Origin: Pseudomonas jessenii
GTDB lineage: Bacteria > Pseudomonadota > Gammaproteobacteria > Pseudomonadales > Pseudomonadaceae
NCBI RefSeq assembly: GCF_002236115.1
Contig: NZ_NIWT01000009.1
Span: 248,001-312,000 of the forward strand
DNA length: 64,000 nt
Direction of reading: 5' to 3'
Part shown: positions 44,790-53,474 of the stretch, piece by piece
How the letters are laid out: each line of letters starts with the position of its first letter
Numbering within the stretch: position 1 is the stretch's first letter
The notes under the pieces: model-generated
Seen by the model: only the letters and a program-made list of their open reading frames with translations
Told to the model about the DNA's origin: nothing
The model's database searches: none
Translations under genes and position numbers: made by a program

Positions 44790-45788
44790 GTGGCGATCAA
44801 ACAACTGTTGAAACGCACCAGTGGCTGGCTGTACCTCAACTCCCCAGTGGGGCGCAAGCAACTGCACGGCGCCGGTGTGATCCTGATGTTGCACCGGGTG
44901 CTGGCCAGCGACCAGGCCGCCGAACTGCCCCACCGCAATGAACTGTGCGTCGGGCCAAAAGCGTTTGAACATTTGCTGGTGTGGTTGAAAAAACACTTCG
45001 ACTGCGTGCCGCTGATGGACATTCTGCAACCGGGTGCGCGCTCGGAGCGACCGAAAGTGGCGCTGACCTTCGACGACGGCTGGCGCGACAACGCGCTGAA
45101 TGCCTTCCCGCTGCTGCAAAAACACCAGGTGCCGGCGAGCATCTTTCTGTCCACCGACTTCATCGGTAGCCGCCAGCGGTTCTGGTGGGAAAGCATCGGC
45201 GAAACCCTGTGGAACAGTCATGGCGAACAGGCACGGCAGAAACTGATCGAACGCTTGCAGCACCTGGGGCGCCCGTTGCCGACACGGTGCGATGACCCGG
45301 ATCGGCAACGCCGCAGCCTGGCGTTGCTGAACTTTTTGCAGAGCCTGAAAACCCTGTCGCCGCTGGACCTCAATCGCCTGACCGACGACTGCCCGCACGA
45401 GTCGTTGCCCCAGGCGCTGGACTGGCAGCAAGTGCGCCACCTGGAAGCGTCCGGCCTGGTGCGCTTCGGCCCCCACGGTGCCAGCCACGCCATCCTCACC
45501 GGTCTCGACGATCAACGCCTGGATGAAGAGCTGAGCCGCAGTCGCCAGGCGCTGCTCCACGGCTGCAACCAGCCATTGCCGGTTTACTGCTACCCCAATG
45601 GCGACAACGATGCGCGGGTGCGCCAACAGGTGGCCAGGCATGACTTCCCGTTTGCCCTGGGTACCGGCACCGGCATTTATCGAGGGGCCGAAGATCCACT
45701 GGCCCTGCCACGCTTCGGCGTCAGCCAGCGTACCGCACGCAATCCCGGGTTGCTGTCCTGGCGCATCTACCGTGGGGCACGCCCATGA
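44790..45788 (+). CDS. Polysaccharide deacetylase (NodB homology domain)
   Basis: A 332-residue CE4-like protein. Motif 1, VALTFDDGWRDNALNAFPL, carries the catalytic/metal Asp pair; motif 2 reads GPHGASHAILT where SHTxxH is usual, so one metal His position is changed; a later YCYPNGDND matches motif 3. It could remove N- or O-acetyl groups from sugars of the repeat unit. There is no signal peptide, suggesting a cytoplasmic-side or non-classical location. GTG 44790 is favoured by AGAGG spacing; a GTG three codons earlier is possible. The end overlaps the flippase ATG. Confidence 0.85.
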   Translation: MAIKQLLKRTSGWLYLNSPVGRKQLHGAGVILMLHRVLASDQAAELPHRNELCVGPKAFEHLLVWLKKHFDCVPLMDILQPGARSERPKVALTFDDGWRDNALNAFPLLQKHQVPASIFLSTDFIGSRQRFWWESIGETLWNSHGEQARQKLIERLQHLGRPLPTRCDDPDRQRRSLALLNFLQSLKTLSPLDLNRLTDDCPHESLPQALDWQQVRHLEASGLVRFGPHGASHAILTGLDDQRLDEELSRSRQALLHGCNQPLPVYCYPNGDNDARVRQQVARHDFPFALGTGTGIYRGAEDPLALPRFGVSQRTARNPGLLSWRIYRGARP

Positions 45789-47089
45789 GCGGCAACAACT
45801 ACCTCAAGCACCTGGCCCTGAGCATGGGCACCAAACTGGCGATGATCGCCCTGCGCTTGCTGCGCAACGTGTTGCTGGCGCGAATTCTCGGCCCCAGCGA
45901 ACGGGGGTTGTTTGCCTTGCTCAGCGCCCTGCCCGACCTGATCAGCGCGGCCACCAGCGGCGGCTTGAATTCAGCGGTAGGCTATCAGGCGGCCAAGCAA
46001 CGACCGATGGGTTTGCTGCTCAGCCAGGTGCTGCTGTTCGGTTGCCTACTGGCGGCGTTGCTGACCTTGGCGGTGGTGGCGCTGACCCGCGAGTTCGGCA
46101 GTGAACTGGAGATCACTACGCAATTGGGCCTGCTCGCCTGGCTGTTGCTGCTGGCGGTGCCGCTGACCGTGCTCAAAAGCGGTTTGCTGACCCTGCACAA
46201 CGCCTCGGGCGGCGTGGTCGCCTTCAATGCCTTGCGCCTGATCGAGTCGCTGGCGCCGCTGCTGATGTTCCTTGCCCTGTTCTGGATGTGGAAAAGCGCG
46301 GCCCTGGAAGCGGCGTTGATCAGTTGGCTGACGGGGATCAGCCTGGTGGTGCTGGCCGGTTGGGTCTGGCTCAAGCGTGAGCATCCGTTGAGCCTGCAAT
46401 GGGACCGCGCCAGTCAAAACGAATTGCTGCGCTACAGCGCCCGCAGCCATCCGGACCTGCTGTTCCAGCAAATGATCCTGCGCTCCGACTTCCTGATCAT
46501 CGGCGCCCTGCTCGGCACCACGGCACTGGGTCACTACGCCATGGCCAGCGCGGCCGCCGAGTTGCTGCTGATCGTTCCGGAAGCAGTGACCACGCCGCTG
46601 ATGAAGCGCCTGCTGCAACAGGAAGAAGGCATCGAAAAAGTCACACCACTGGCCTTGCGCTTGACCGCTACGGTGATGATCGGCGCTTGCCTGAGCATGG
46701 CTGTGGTGGGTGAATGGTTGATCGTGACGCTGTTTGGCGAGGCCTACCAGCCTGCATACCCGGCGTTGCTGGCGCTGCTGCCAGGCCTGTTGGGCCTGTG
46801 CTATGCGAGCATTCTGCGCCTGGACCTGCTGGGCAAAAACCGGCCCGGCACGATTTCGTTGTTGATGGGCCTCAGCGCCCTGCTCAACCTGGCACTCAAT
46901 GTGCTGCTGATCCCGACCTACGGCATCGTCGGCGCAGCAGCGGCGTCCTCTATCGCGTACCTGGCCGTGACCCTGGCGCTGTTGGTGGTGTATTGCCGGT
47001 TGAGCCACGTGCCGGTCTGGCAAACGCTCATCGTCCTGCCCGGCGACATCGCGCCGATGCTGCTGATGCTGCAACGGAAATCGGCATGA
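45785..47089 (+). CDS. Wzx-type oligosaccharide flippase
   Basis: A 434-residue polytopic membrane protein of the MOP superfamily (polysaccharide_synt / MurJ-like), with about 12-14 helices. Typical start: LALSMGTKLAMIALRLLRNV followed by LLARILGPSERGLFAL. It should move undecaprenyl-linked repeat units across the inner membrane for Wzy. ATGA overlap with the deacetylase gene upstream and with the glycoside-hydrolase-like gene downstream. Together with the initiating transferase, Wzy, PCP and OPX genes it completes a Wzx/Wzy pathway. Confidence 0.89.
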   Translation: MSGNNYLKHLALSMGTKLAMIALRLLRNVLLARILGPSERGLFALLSALPDLISAATSGGLNSAVGYQAAKQRPMGLLLSQVLLFGCLLAALLTLAVVALTREFGSELEITTQLGLLAWLLLLAVPLTVLKSGLLTLHNASGGVVAFNALRLIESLAPLLMFLALFWMWKSAALEAALISWLTGISLVVLAGWVWLKREHPLSLQWDRASQNELLRYSARSHPDLLFQQMILRSDFLIIGALLGTTALGHYAMASAAAELLLIVPEAVTTPLMKRLLQQEEGIEKVTPLALRLTATVMIGACLSMAVVGEWLIVTLFGEAYQPAYPALLALLPGLLGLCYASILRLDLLGKNRPGTISLLMGLSALLNLALNVLLIPTYGIVGAAAASSIAYLAVTLALLVVYCRLSHVPVWQTLIVLPGDIAPMLLMLQRKSA

Positions 47090-49005
47090 AACACCTGTTA
47101 TTGCTGGTGAGTCTTGGACTCGGGCTGAGCGCCGAAGCTGCGCCCATGCGTTGGGCCGATATCCGCGACGGCAGCCTGTACCTGCAAACGGACCGCCCCG
47201 ACACCCTGACCGTGCTCTGGACCCCGGTGTGGCAGGCTGAAGCCAACGAAGAACACCTCTACTTGCTCGACGGCCAGGGCAAACTCCAGAGCGAACGACT
47301 GATTGCCGCCAATGAGCCCCGCGGTAGTCAACGCTGGAACCTGGCGCCGGACGCCGCCAGTTATCGACTGGAAATTCCTGGCTACAGCTTCCGCCGTTAT
47401 ACGGTTGAGCACGACGACCACACCGTCGCACTGTTCGCCCCGGCCAAGGTGCATTTCAGCGCCGAGCCCCGGGACGGTGACGAGTTGTATTTCAAGGTCG
47501 CGGCCGGTGAGCACGCGGTGCTGGCCGGTAAATTCCACGGCGGCGTCGGCGCGTTGCAAGCGCAACGCGTGAGTGACGGCCAACAACTTTCACTTTCTCT
47601 AAAGCCGTACCCCTTCTATTGGCAGTTCGACAAAGTCGAGTTGCCCGTTGCAGCTACCGATCAAGTCTGGCGCCTGCACCTGCGCGGTAGCGGCAAGGTC
47701 GCATTCTGGCTCGATGGCACGGCCAACCTGTTCGCCCAGAACCCGCAACAGCTCAAGCCCTTGCGCGAAGACGAAGGCCAGACCCGGCTGACGCTGCACA
47801 ACGACGTGCTCGGCAGGACCCCGAACCTGGGTATCGCCCTGCCCTATGCGCAACTGCCGGATTCCGGTTTCGCCGTGCTCGATGCCCTGCAACCACAGGC
47901 TGGAACCTATTACAGTCTGGTCGACATCATGGCGACGCGGCCGCATTACGAAGACGTGTTCCGCCGGCTGTATCAGGATCGCTTGGGCATCACTCAGGAC
48001 ATCACCCTGCTGGCCGGCAGACAGCGCCTTGCCTACCTGCGCGCCGACACCACCAGCAACGCCGGCCTCGACGCCTGGCTCGCCGCCACACGCGCACTCG
48101 GCGGCAAGGGCACACACTACATCGGTTTTGCCGACGAACCGAACCTCAACTACCCGGACTACGCCAGCTACAAGCGCATCTTCAACAGCATGGCCTGGCA
48201 AGTGCGCAGCAACCCGGACAACGCCAAAGCCGGCGTACGCATCGCCATGCCGGCCAGCTCCCGGTTCGTCAATGGCCCGTTCGTCGACAATGCCGCCGAC
48301 AAGCGCGGCATCGACTGGGCCCGACGCCTGCTGGCCGAGTCCGGCGACAAGATCGATGCGCTGGCCTGGCACGAATGGATGGTCCGCGACCTGCTGGCGA
48401 CCCGTGTCTACCGCGATAGCGTACGCAAAGCGGCAGAGCTGGTGGGGTTCGACGACCAGGGACGACCGCGCAAAGCCTTGTTGCTGGACCAGACCAACAT
48501 GTCCAGCGGGGCCAGCCTCAGCCCTTACGATCAGGAAACCCACTACGCCTCGTTATGGTGGGCCTCGGTCATCATCAATGCTTCCCAGGACGGCTTGCTC
48601 GACATGCTCGGCTGGTTCCAGGCCTCCGATGAACCTGAATATCCCAAGGGTATGTTGCGCGTGCTCGGCAAGGATGAATTCCAGCTCAAGCCCGTGGGCC
48701 TGGCGCAGCAATTTATCCGCCAGCATTGGCTACGCGATGTCATGCGCCTGGAGAACGACGCCTTCGAGGTTGACGTGCTGGCCATGTCTGCCGGGCACCA
48801 ACGCAACCTGCTGGGCGTCAATAAAGGCTCACGCTTGCAGCGTGTGAGCCTGGCTGGCGCGCAATGTCCATTGCCCCATGGATCATTGCGCTATTTCGGC
48901 GCCGACAACCGCAGTCGCGACGCATCCTTCAAATGCCTGGAGGGTCGCATCAGCTTCGATTTACCAGGAGAAACCCTGTTTTCCCTCAGCTGGAGCACCT
49001 CATGA
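47086..49005 (+). CDS. Secreted glycoside-hydrolase-like protein of the EPS operon
   Basis: A 639-residue exported protein (signal MKHLLLLVSLGLGLSAEA). After an N-terminal beta-rich region to about residue 250, a (beta/alpha)8-like part carries FADEPNLNYPDYASY, resembling the acid/base motif of clan GH-A hydrolases (NEP written DEPN, Glu351); WHEW (Glu430) or the LLLDQTN strand could hold the nucleophile. This resembles the role and placement of PslG (GH39) in the Psl locus: a periplasmic hydrolase embedded in an EPS operon. A polysaccharide lyase or inactive binding protein is also possible. ATG 47086 overlaps the flippase stop. Confidence 0.75.
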   Translation: MKHLLLLVSLGLGLSAEAAPMRWADIRDGSLYLQTDRPDTLTVLWTPVWQAEANEEHLYLLDGQGKLQSERLIAANEPRGSQRWNLAPDAASYRLEIPGYSFRRYTVEHDDHTVALFAPAKVHFSAEPRDGDELYFKVAAGEHAVLAGKFHGGVGALQAQRVSDGQQLSLSLKPYPFYWQFDKVELPVAATDQVWRLHLRGSGKVAFWLDGTANLFAQNPQQLKPLREDEGQTRLTLHNDVLGRTPNLGIALPYAQLPDSGFAVLDALQPQAGTYYSLVDIMATRPHYEDVFRRLYQDRLGITQDITLLAGRQRLAYLRADTTSNAGLDAWLAATRALGGKGTHYIGFADEPNLNYPDYASYKRIFNSMAWQVRSNPDNAKAGVRIAMPASSRFVNGPFVDNAADKRGIDWARRLLAESGDKIDALAWHEWMVRDLLATRVYRDSVRKAAELVGFDDQGRPRKALLLDQTNMSSGASLSPYDQETHYASLWWASVIINASQDGLLDMLGWFQASDEPEYPKGMLRVLGKDEFQLKPVGLAQQFIRQHWLRDVMRLENDAFEVDVLAMSAGHQRNLLGVNKGSRLQRVSLAGAQCPLPHGSLRYFGADNRSRDASFKCLEGRISFDLPGETLFSLSWSTS

Positions 49006-49089
49006 ACGCCATTGTTTTTTTACCGCGTGGACGATTCGTCGCGCATTGAGTCACGCCACTCACGGCCAACACCGTCGGGAGTCAAAAAC

Positions 49090-49776
49090 ATGAATGCTCT
49101 GAAAAAGCTCAGCGATCACATCAAGCAAAAAGGTCTGCGCGCCACCGTCGGCAAGTTGTGGAAACACTACGTATTTCTCCACGAAGAACTGTTGTGGATG
49201 GAACGCGACCTGGTGAGCCCGGTACCGCCACACAAGCTTCGGCCCTATTCACCGCTACGACTGGAAACCATCACCCCACAAAACGCCGTAGCGTTCGCCA
49301 GGCACTTCGGTGATCGCGTGGGCACCATGGCCGAGTTGGCGTCCGAAGGGTACACCGGGCACATGTACCTGGATGAAAACGGCGATACCGTGGCCTTTAT
49401 CTGGGGCAGCACACGCGATTATCTCGACCGTCATTACTACGGCTGCATGTTTCCGGTGAAGCCAGGCGAGTTCTTCGAGTTCGCTCTCGAGCAGATTCCT
49501 GCCTACCGGGGCACCACGCTGTCGGTCGATTTCCAGCTGAACCTGTGGAAAGCCATGGCTGATCAGGGCTGCAACAAAGTGGTGGATATCTGCGAGTCCC
49601 ACAACATTCCCGCGCTCAAGCTGCACATCCGCATGGGGTATCGCGAGCAGGGACGGATCATGAACATCTACCACCTGTTCGGCTGGCGCTTCTTTCGCGA
49701 AACCCGCTACAGCGGTTCACGCCTGGATGCCTTGCGCAAACCGGCACCCTCTCCTGTTCCAGCCGAGGCGAGCTGA
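49090..49776 (+). CDS. GNAT-like acetyltransferase of the EPS operon
   Basis: A 228-residue soluble protein without signal or membrane helix. The middle and C-terminal parts resemble a GNAT fold (FARHFGDRVGTMAELASEGY; HMYLDENGDTVAFIWG; IPALKLHIRMGYREQGRIMN, the last like the acetyl-CoA-binding end of GNAT proteins). It may acetylate or otherwise modify nucleotide sugars or lipid-linked sugars. ATG 49090 is used because codons before it look non-coding and the 84-bp gap after the hydrolase-like gene is the longest in this part of the operon. Family call tentative. Confidence 0.7.
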   Translation: MNALKKLSDHIKQKGLRATVGKLWKHYVFLHEELLWMERDLVSPVPPHKLRPYSPLRLETITPQNAVAFARHFGDRVGTMAELASEGYTGHMYLDENGDTVAFIWGSTRDYLDRHYYGCMFPVKPGEFFEFALEQIPAYRGTTLSVDFQLNLWKAMADQGCNKVVDICESHNIPALKLHIRMGYREQGRIMNIYHLFGWRFFRETRYSGSRLDALRKPAPSPVPAEAS

Positions 49777-49780
49777 TCTT

Positions 49781-50980
49781 ATGTCTGCACGATTCGAATG
49801 GCGCACTTCGCTGTGCACCCACGACTTTCCGGTAGAGGCTTACGAAGCGTTGCGCCAGCGCGTAACGGACCACACGCCGTTCAACACCCTGGCCTGGCTA
49901 TACGCCTCGGAACTGGCACTCAAGCCCGGCGAGCAGTTGCACGTGCTGCTCGGCTGGCAGGGTGACGAACTGGCGCTGTGCCTGCCGCTGGTGGCGTCCA
50001 TGGAGCGCTTTGCGCGTTTGCCGTTTCGGGTCCTGCATCATTTGGGCTATCCCCTCGCCGACCGCCTCGCACTGCTGACGAGGCTGGACGACGACAATTT
50101 ACGCCAGGCGCTGACGCTGATCCGTCAACGCCTGCCCCATGCCGTGCTGCAACTCAACGAACTGGCCGGTTCCACGGCCCAGGTACAGGCCCTGGCACCG
50201 TGGCAGGCGCTGAGTTCGACCGCCGAACATCGCCTGAGCTGTCGAGTACCGGTGCACCTGATCAGCGAGGCCGACCATCAGGAGGTCTCCGGCGACCCGC
50301 GCTACAAACTGCGCCGCGCACGCAAACGCATCGCCGCGTGCGGTGCCCAGGTGCGGCGGATTACTCCCGACGCCCTGACCATGGGGCCGCTGTTGCAGGA
50401 AATCAGTGAGGTCGAAGCGGTGAGCTGGAAAGGCGATGAAGGCGTCGGGATCTTTTCCGATGCGCGCCATCGCCAGTGGATGGACCGCGCCTTCACCGCC
50501 CTGGCGGCCCGCGGCCTGGTGCGCATGGTGGTGCTGGAGCTGGAGGGGCGCTGCATCAGCTATCGCCTTGGCTTGCTGGAAGAGGGTCGACTGTACGACT
50601 ACAATCTGGCGTTCCTGCCGCAATATGCCGACCTGGGCAGCGGCCGGGTGCTGCTCGAAGAGTGGATTCGCTGGGGCCTGGAAGACAACTGGTGCTGGAT
50701 CGATGCGTCGCGGGTCAGCCTGGAAAACTCCAGCCATCAACTGCACGAACGCATGACCGGGCAACTGGAACACTGGCGCTGGAGTTTTTACTCCTGGCGT
50801 CCAGGCGGTCTGGTGCTGGGGCTGGCCTTGCGGGTCTGGCAACGCTTCAAACCCCGATTGCAGCAATGGCGCACCCGACGCGCGGCGGCCGCAGTCGCAA
50901 CACCCGCGGTCCACACGCCTGCGACTACGGAAAAACTCAAGGAGGGTGCACATGCCTCGGCAAGTGATAGTCAACGCTGA
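49781..50980 (+). CDS. GNAT acetyltransferase (FemAB/CelD-like, Acetyltransf_6)
   Basis: A 399-residue protein with the double-GNAT look of Acetyltransf_6/CelD proteins found in exopolysaccharide loci: LLGWQGDELALCLPLVASME, PRYKLRRARKRIAACGAQVR, then a C-terminal GNAT part GRCISYRLGLLEEGRLYDYN and LPQYADLGSGRVLLEEWIRW. Expected to be cytoplasmic and to acylate sugars or lipid-linked intermediates. Starts four bases after the preceding gene. The C-terminal tail (Ala/Thr-rich, from about residue 365) overlaps the start of the following deacetylase gene by 29 bp. Confidence 0.82.
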   Translation: MSARFEWRTSLCTHDFPVEAYEALRQRVTDHTPFNTLAWLYASELALKPGEQLHVLLGWQGDELALCLPLVASMERFARLPFRVLHHLGYPLADRLALLTRLDDDNLRQALTLIRQRLPHAVLQLNELAGSTAQVQALAPWQALSSTAEHRLSCRVPVHLISEADHQEVSGDPRYKLRRARKRIAACGAQVRRITPDALTMGPLLQEISEVEAVSWKGDEGVGIFSDARHRQWMDRAFTALAARGLVRMVVLELEGRCISYRLGLLEEGRLYDYNLAFLPQYADLGSGRVLLEEWIRWGLEDNWCWIDASRVSLENSSHQLHERMTGQLEHWRWSFYSWRPGGLVLGLALRVWQRFKPRLQQWRTRRAAAAVATPAVHTPATTEKLKEGAHASASDSQR

Positions 50981-51746
50981 CGATTTCGGCCTCAGTGCCT
51001 GCGAAAACGCGGTGATCCTTGGCGCGTTCCAGGCCGGGCTCATCAGCTCCGCCACCGCCATGGCCAACATGCCGGCGTTCGAAGCGGCCTGCGTCCTGGC
51101 CCGGCATCCATTGCTCGAAGGCCGAATCGGCCTGCACTTCAACCTGACCTACGGCCGTCCGTTGAGCCAGAGCATTGCGCAGCGCCCGACGTTTTGCGAC
51201 GGGGCCGGCGTGTTCGACCTCAACCTGCCCCGCACCCACCTCTGGCTCGGGCGCCGGGATCGCAACGCCGTACTGGAAGAACTCGAAGCCCAGTGGCAGC
51301 GCTGCCTGGACAACGGCCTGCGCCCCACCCACCTGGACTCCCATCAACACGTGCACAATATCTGGCCGATCGGCGAGATCGTCGCGCGCTTCGCCGCCCG
51401 CCAGGGGGTGCCGGTGCGTCTGGCGCGCAATCTGGGGCAAAACCTCAGCCTGCCCAAGCGCGTGTTCAAGGACCTGCTCAACCGTCGCCTGAGCAATCTG
51501 GCCGGTGCCACCGCCGACTACGTGTGCACCCCGGTGGATCTGCGCAACGCCGAGCCGCCACCCGATGGATTGCTGGAAATCGTCGCCCACCCGAACCAGC
51601 TCGGCGCCGACTTCGGCGATGCCTACCTGGAACCGGGAGAGTCATTGAGCGCGTTGCTGGAACAGCGTTTGCCGGGTGTGCCGCGGGTGGCCTATACCGC
51701 TGCGGGAGACGCCGCACCTCGCCGTGCGCAGGCCGCTCTGGAATAG
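50952..51746 (+). CDS. ChbG/HpnK-family (YdjC-like) deacetylase
   Basis: A 264-residue metal-dependent deacetylase: metal motif VNADDFGLS near the N-terminus and THLDSHQHVHNIWP carrying the His cluster; HFNLTYGRPLS and EIVAHPNQ complete the site. Family members remove acetyl groups from chito-oligosaccharides or hopanoid-linked GlcNAc, so here it may deacetylate an amino sugar of the polymer. This is a second, unrelated deacetylase beside the NodB-like one. ATG 50952 has AAGGAGGG upstream. Last gene of the operon, followed by a single REP. Confidence 0.88.
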   Translation: MPRQVIVNADDFGLSACENAVILGAFQAGLISSATAMANMPAFEAACVLARHPLLEGRIGLHFNLTYGRPLSQSIAQRPTFCDGAGVFDLNLPRTHLWLGRRDRNAVLEELEAQWQRCLDNGLRPTHLDSHQHVHNIWPIGEIVARFAARQGVPVRLARNLGQNLSLPKRVFKDLLNRRLSNLAGATADYVCTPVDLRNAEPPPDGLLEIVAHPNQLGADFGDAYLEPGESLSALLEQRLPGVPRVAYTAAGDAAPRRAQAALE

Positions 51747-51760
51747 CTCACCCCGCACTT

Positions 51761-51783
51761 GTTGGAGCGAGCCTGCTCGCGAT
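51761..51783. repeat. Single REP after the EPS operon
   Basis: One unpaired REP core (TTGGAGCGAGCCTGCTCGCGA), 15 bp after the last EPS gene. Unlike the others it has no inverted partner nearby. Confidence 0.85.
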
Positions 51784-51847
51784 GGGGTTGCCTACATCTT
51801 CCTCGAAAAAAAACCCTCTGATCGCGGAAATGTCTGACTGCTCATCC

Positions 51848-51863
51848 GTATCCATTTGGATAC
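51848..51863 (+). promoter_or_regulatory. Palindromic operator upstream of the toxin-antitoxin pair
   Basis: GTATCCA-TT-TGGATAC is a perfect 7-bp inverted repeat ending nine bases before the toxin ATG. A palindrome overlapping the promoter of a toxin-antitoxin operon is the expected binding site for the HTH antitoxin (autoregulation). Confidence 0.7.
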
Positions 51864-51872
51864 ATTCGAGCA

Positions 51873-52166
51873 ATGAATTATCTTGTCCAGCAAACCGCTA
51901 CTTTCGCAGCATGGCACGCCTCGGTTCGCGACTTGCGAGCCAGACTAGCTATCGCTCGTCGCATTGACCGCGCATCTGCGGGTAATCTTGGCGACAACAA
52001 GCCTGTCGGTGATGGCGTTTCTGAAATGCGCGTGGACGTAGGTGCCGGATACCGGGTTTACTTTACGATGCGAGGCGGTGCCGTCATTGTCCTGCTGGCC
52101 GGAGGTGACAAGTCATCTCAAACCGCCGATATCAAACGCGCAAAAAAAATGGCAAAGGAGGTTTAA
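51873..52166 (+). CDS. Type II toxin, RelE/HigB-like (addiction module killer)
   Basis: A 97-residue protein of the RelE/ParE superfamily, addiction-module-killer subgroup. Typical pieces are FAAWHASVRDLRARLAIARR, LGDNKPVGDGVSEMRVDVGA followed by GYRVYF, and VIVLLAGGDKSSQTADIKRA followed by KKMAKE. Relatives are ribosome-dependent mRNA interferases. Toxin-first order with a 2-bp gap to the antitoxin matches HigBA-like modules. The promoter region holds the palindromic operator. Confidence 0.9.
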   Translation: MNYLVQQTATFAAWHASVRDLRARLAIARRIDRASAGNLGDNKPVGDGVSEMRVDVGAGYRVYFTMRGGAVIVLLAGGDKSSQTADIKRAKKMAKEV

Positions 52167-52168
52167 CC

Positions 52169-52477
52169 ATGAGCCAGACTTTGACGACTTTCGACATGGC
52201 GGCGCTGCTCGACAGTGATGAAGCCATTAGCGAGTATCTCTCTCAGGTACTGGCAGACGGTGACAATGAGGAGTTTCTGCGCGCTATCGGCTATGTGGTG
52301 AAAGCCCGTGGCATGACACAGATAGCCAAAGACTCTGGAATGGGTCGCGAAAGCCTCTACAAGGCCTTCGCGCCGGGAGCAAAACCACGTTTCGATACGG
52401 TCCTGAAGGTCATTCATGCCCTGGGCATAGATCTCTGCGCGCAACCAGGACACACCGTCAATCACTCAAATCTATAA
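52169..52477 (+). CDS. Antitoxin with HTH domain (HigA-like addiction module antidote)
   Basis: A 102-residue antitoxin. The N-terminus (FDMAALLDSDEAISEYLSQV) is the usual antidote segment; an Xre-like HTH follows (KARGMTQIAKDSGMGRESLY; FDTVLKVIHALGIDL). It should neutralise the preceding toxin and repress the operon through the upstream palindrome. AGGAGG lies just before its ATG, so it is probably made in excess of the toxin. Confidence 0.9.
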   Translation: MSQTLTTFDMAALLDSDEAISEYLSQVLADGDNEEFLRAIGYVVKARGMTQIAKDSGMGRESLYKAFAPGAKPRFDTVLKVIHALGIDLCAQPGHTVNHSNL

Positions 52478-52490
52478 CTGATTTTCCGCG

Positions 52491-53303
52491 TCATGTGGCT
52501 GGTTTCACCACCACCCACGTAAAACACAACGGCAACTGCGCTGCCTGCTGCTGATAGCGGTCATAGAGCTCTTCGCGGTTGGAGTGTGGGTATTCCCTGA
52601 AGTGACGGATCTGCAGCCCTGCCGCAATGGCGGCGCTGAAGAGGTCGCCCAGGGTGTGGGCGAACCAGTAGGACGGCGCGGCCGGCTGTTCGATCCTGCC
52701 TTCGTAGACGATCGGTTCGTGCTGCACGAACGGTTCGCGGCGGAAGTATGAGCTGGCCGGGCGAAAAGGATCGGCTGCCTCGGGGTCGAACATTTCCAGG
52801 AACGGATGGGTTTCGTACACCACCAGCGCCCCACCCGGCTTCAGCGTGCGCGCCACATGGCGGAAGAATTCGCCGATGTCCGGCATCCAGTTCAAGACCC
52901 CGATGGTGATCAGCGCCAGGTCAAAGCGCTCCTGCAGTCCGGCCGGCAAGTGGTGAATGTCCGCTTCGATGAATTGCGGCGCGTGGGGCGATCGGGACGC
53001 CAGTTCCCGTGCCTGCCCGAGAAAGGCTTCAGACTGGTCGACGCCCACCACGCTGCGCGCGCCCATGGCGAACAGCGACAGGCTTTCACGACCGTTGTTG
53101 CAGCCTAGTTGCACCACGTCCTTGCCGTCGATACCTGTCTGGGTCAGCAAAGCGGTCAGGGTGTCGTCCAGGCAGGAAAAATCCGCGTGTTCCACGCCCT
53201 TCAACAAGGCTTGCCATTCGCTGGAGTCCTTGTGGTGACGGGCGGAGTCATTCCAGGCCTCGCGGTTACTGGCGATGGCTTGTTCTTTTGTCGGCAGTTC
53301 CAT
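52491..53303 (-). CDS. Class I SAM-dependent methyltransferase
   Basis: A 270-residue methyltransferase. Motif I is VVQLGCNNGRESL (LGCxxG), the acidic residue after strand 2 is in VVGVDQSEAFLGQAR, and IEADIHHLPAG and LKPGGALVVYETHPFLEMF mark motifs II-III. The substrate is unknown; several relatives act on small organic acids or antibiotics. Convergent with the antitoxin gene, 13 bp apart, with no terminator between. ATG 53303 opens MELPTKEQAIASNREAW, a natural start. Confidence 0.88.
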   Translation of the reverse strand: MELPTKEQAIASNREAWNDSARHHKDSSEWQALLKGVEHADFSCLDDTLTALLTQTGIDGKDVVQLGCNNGRESLSLFAMGARSVVGVDQSEAFLGQARELASRSPHAPQFIEADIHHLPAGLQERFDLALITIGVLNWMPDIGEFFRHVARTLKPGGALVVYETHPFLEMFDPEAADPFRPASSYFRREPFVQHEPIVYEGRIEQPAAPSYWFAHTLGDLFSAAIAAGLQIRHFREYPHSNREELYDRYQQQAAQLPLCFTWVVVKPAT

Positions 53304-53474
53304 TGCACGCTCCAGGGTCCGGGTCGTCGATTTGACCGGCGAAGTCTAGATCAACCCCATCCTGGCAGGTGTTGCGAACTTGTAATCCGCGCGGCACCGA
53401 CGGCTGTCCACGGCGCCAGCTATAGTTAAAGACCTTGGGGAGAGTGTGGTTAAACCGATTTAGCAGGTGTTGAC

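Noticed and set aside
46714..49005. 763-codon frame starting inside the flippase gene
   Set aside because: Codons before 47086 are out of frame with Wzx; the true start is ATG 47086, which opens a signal peptide.
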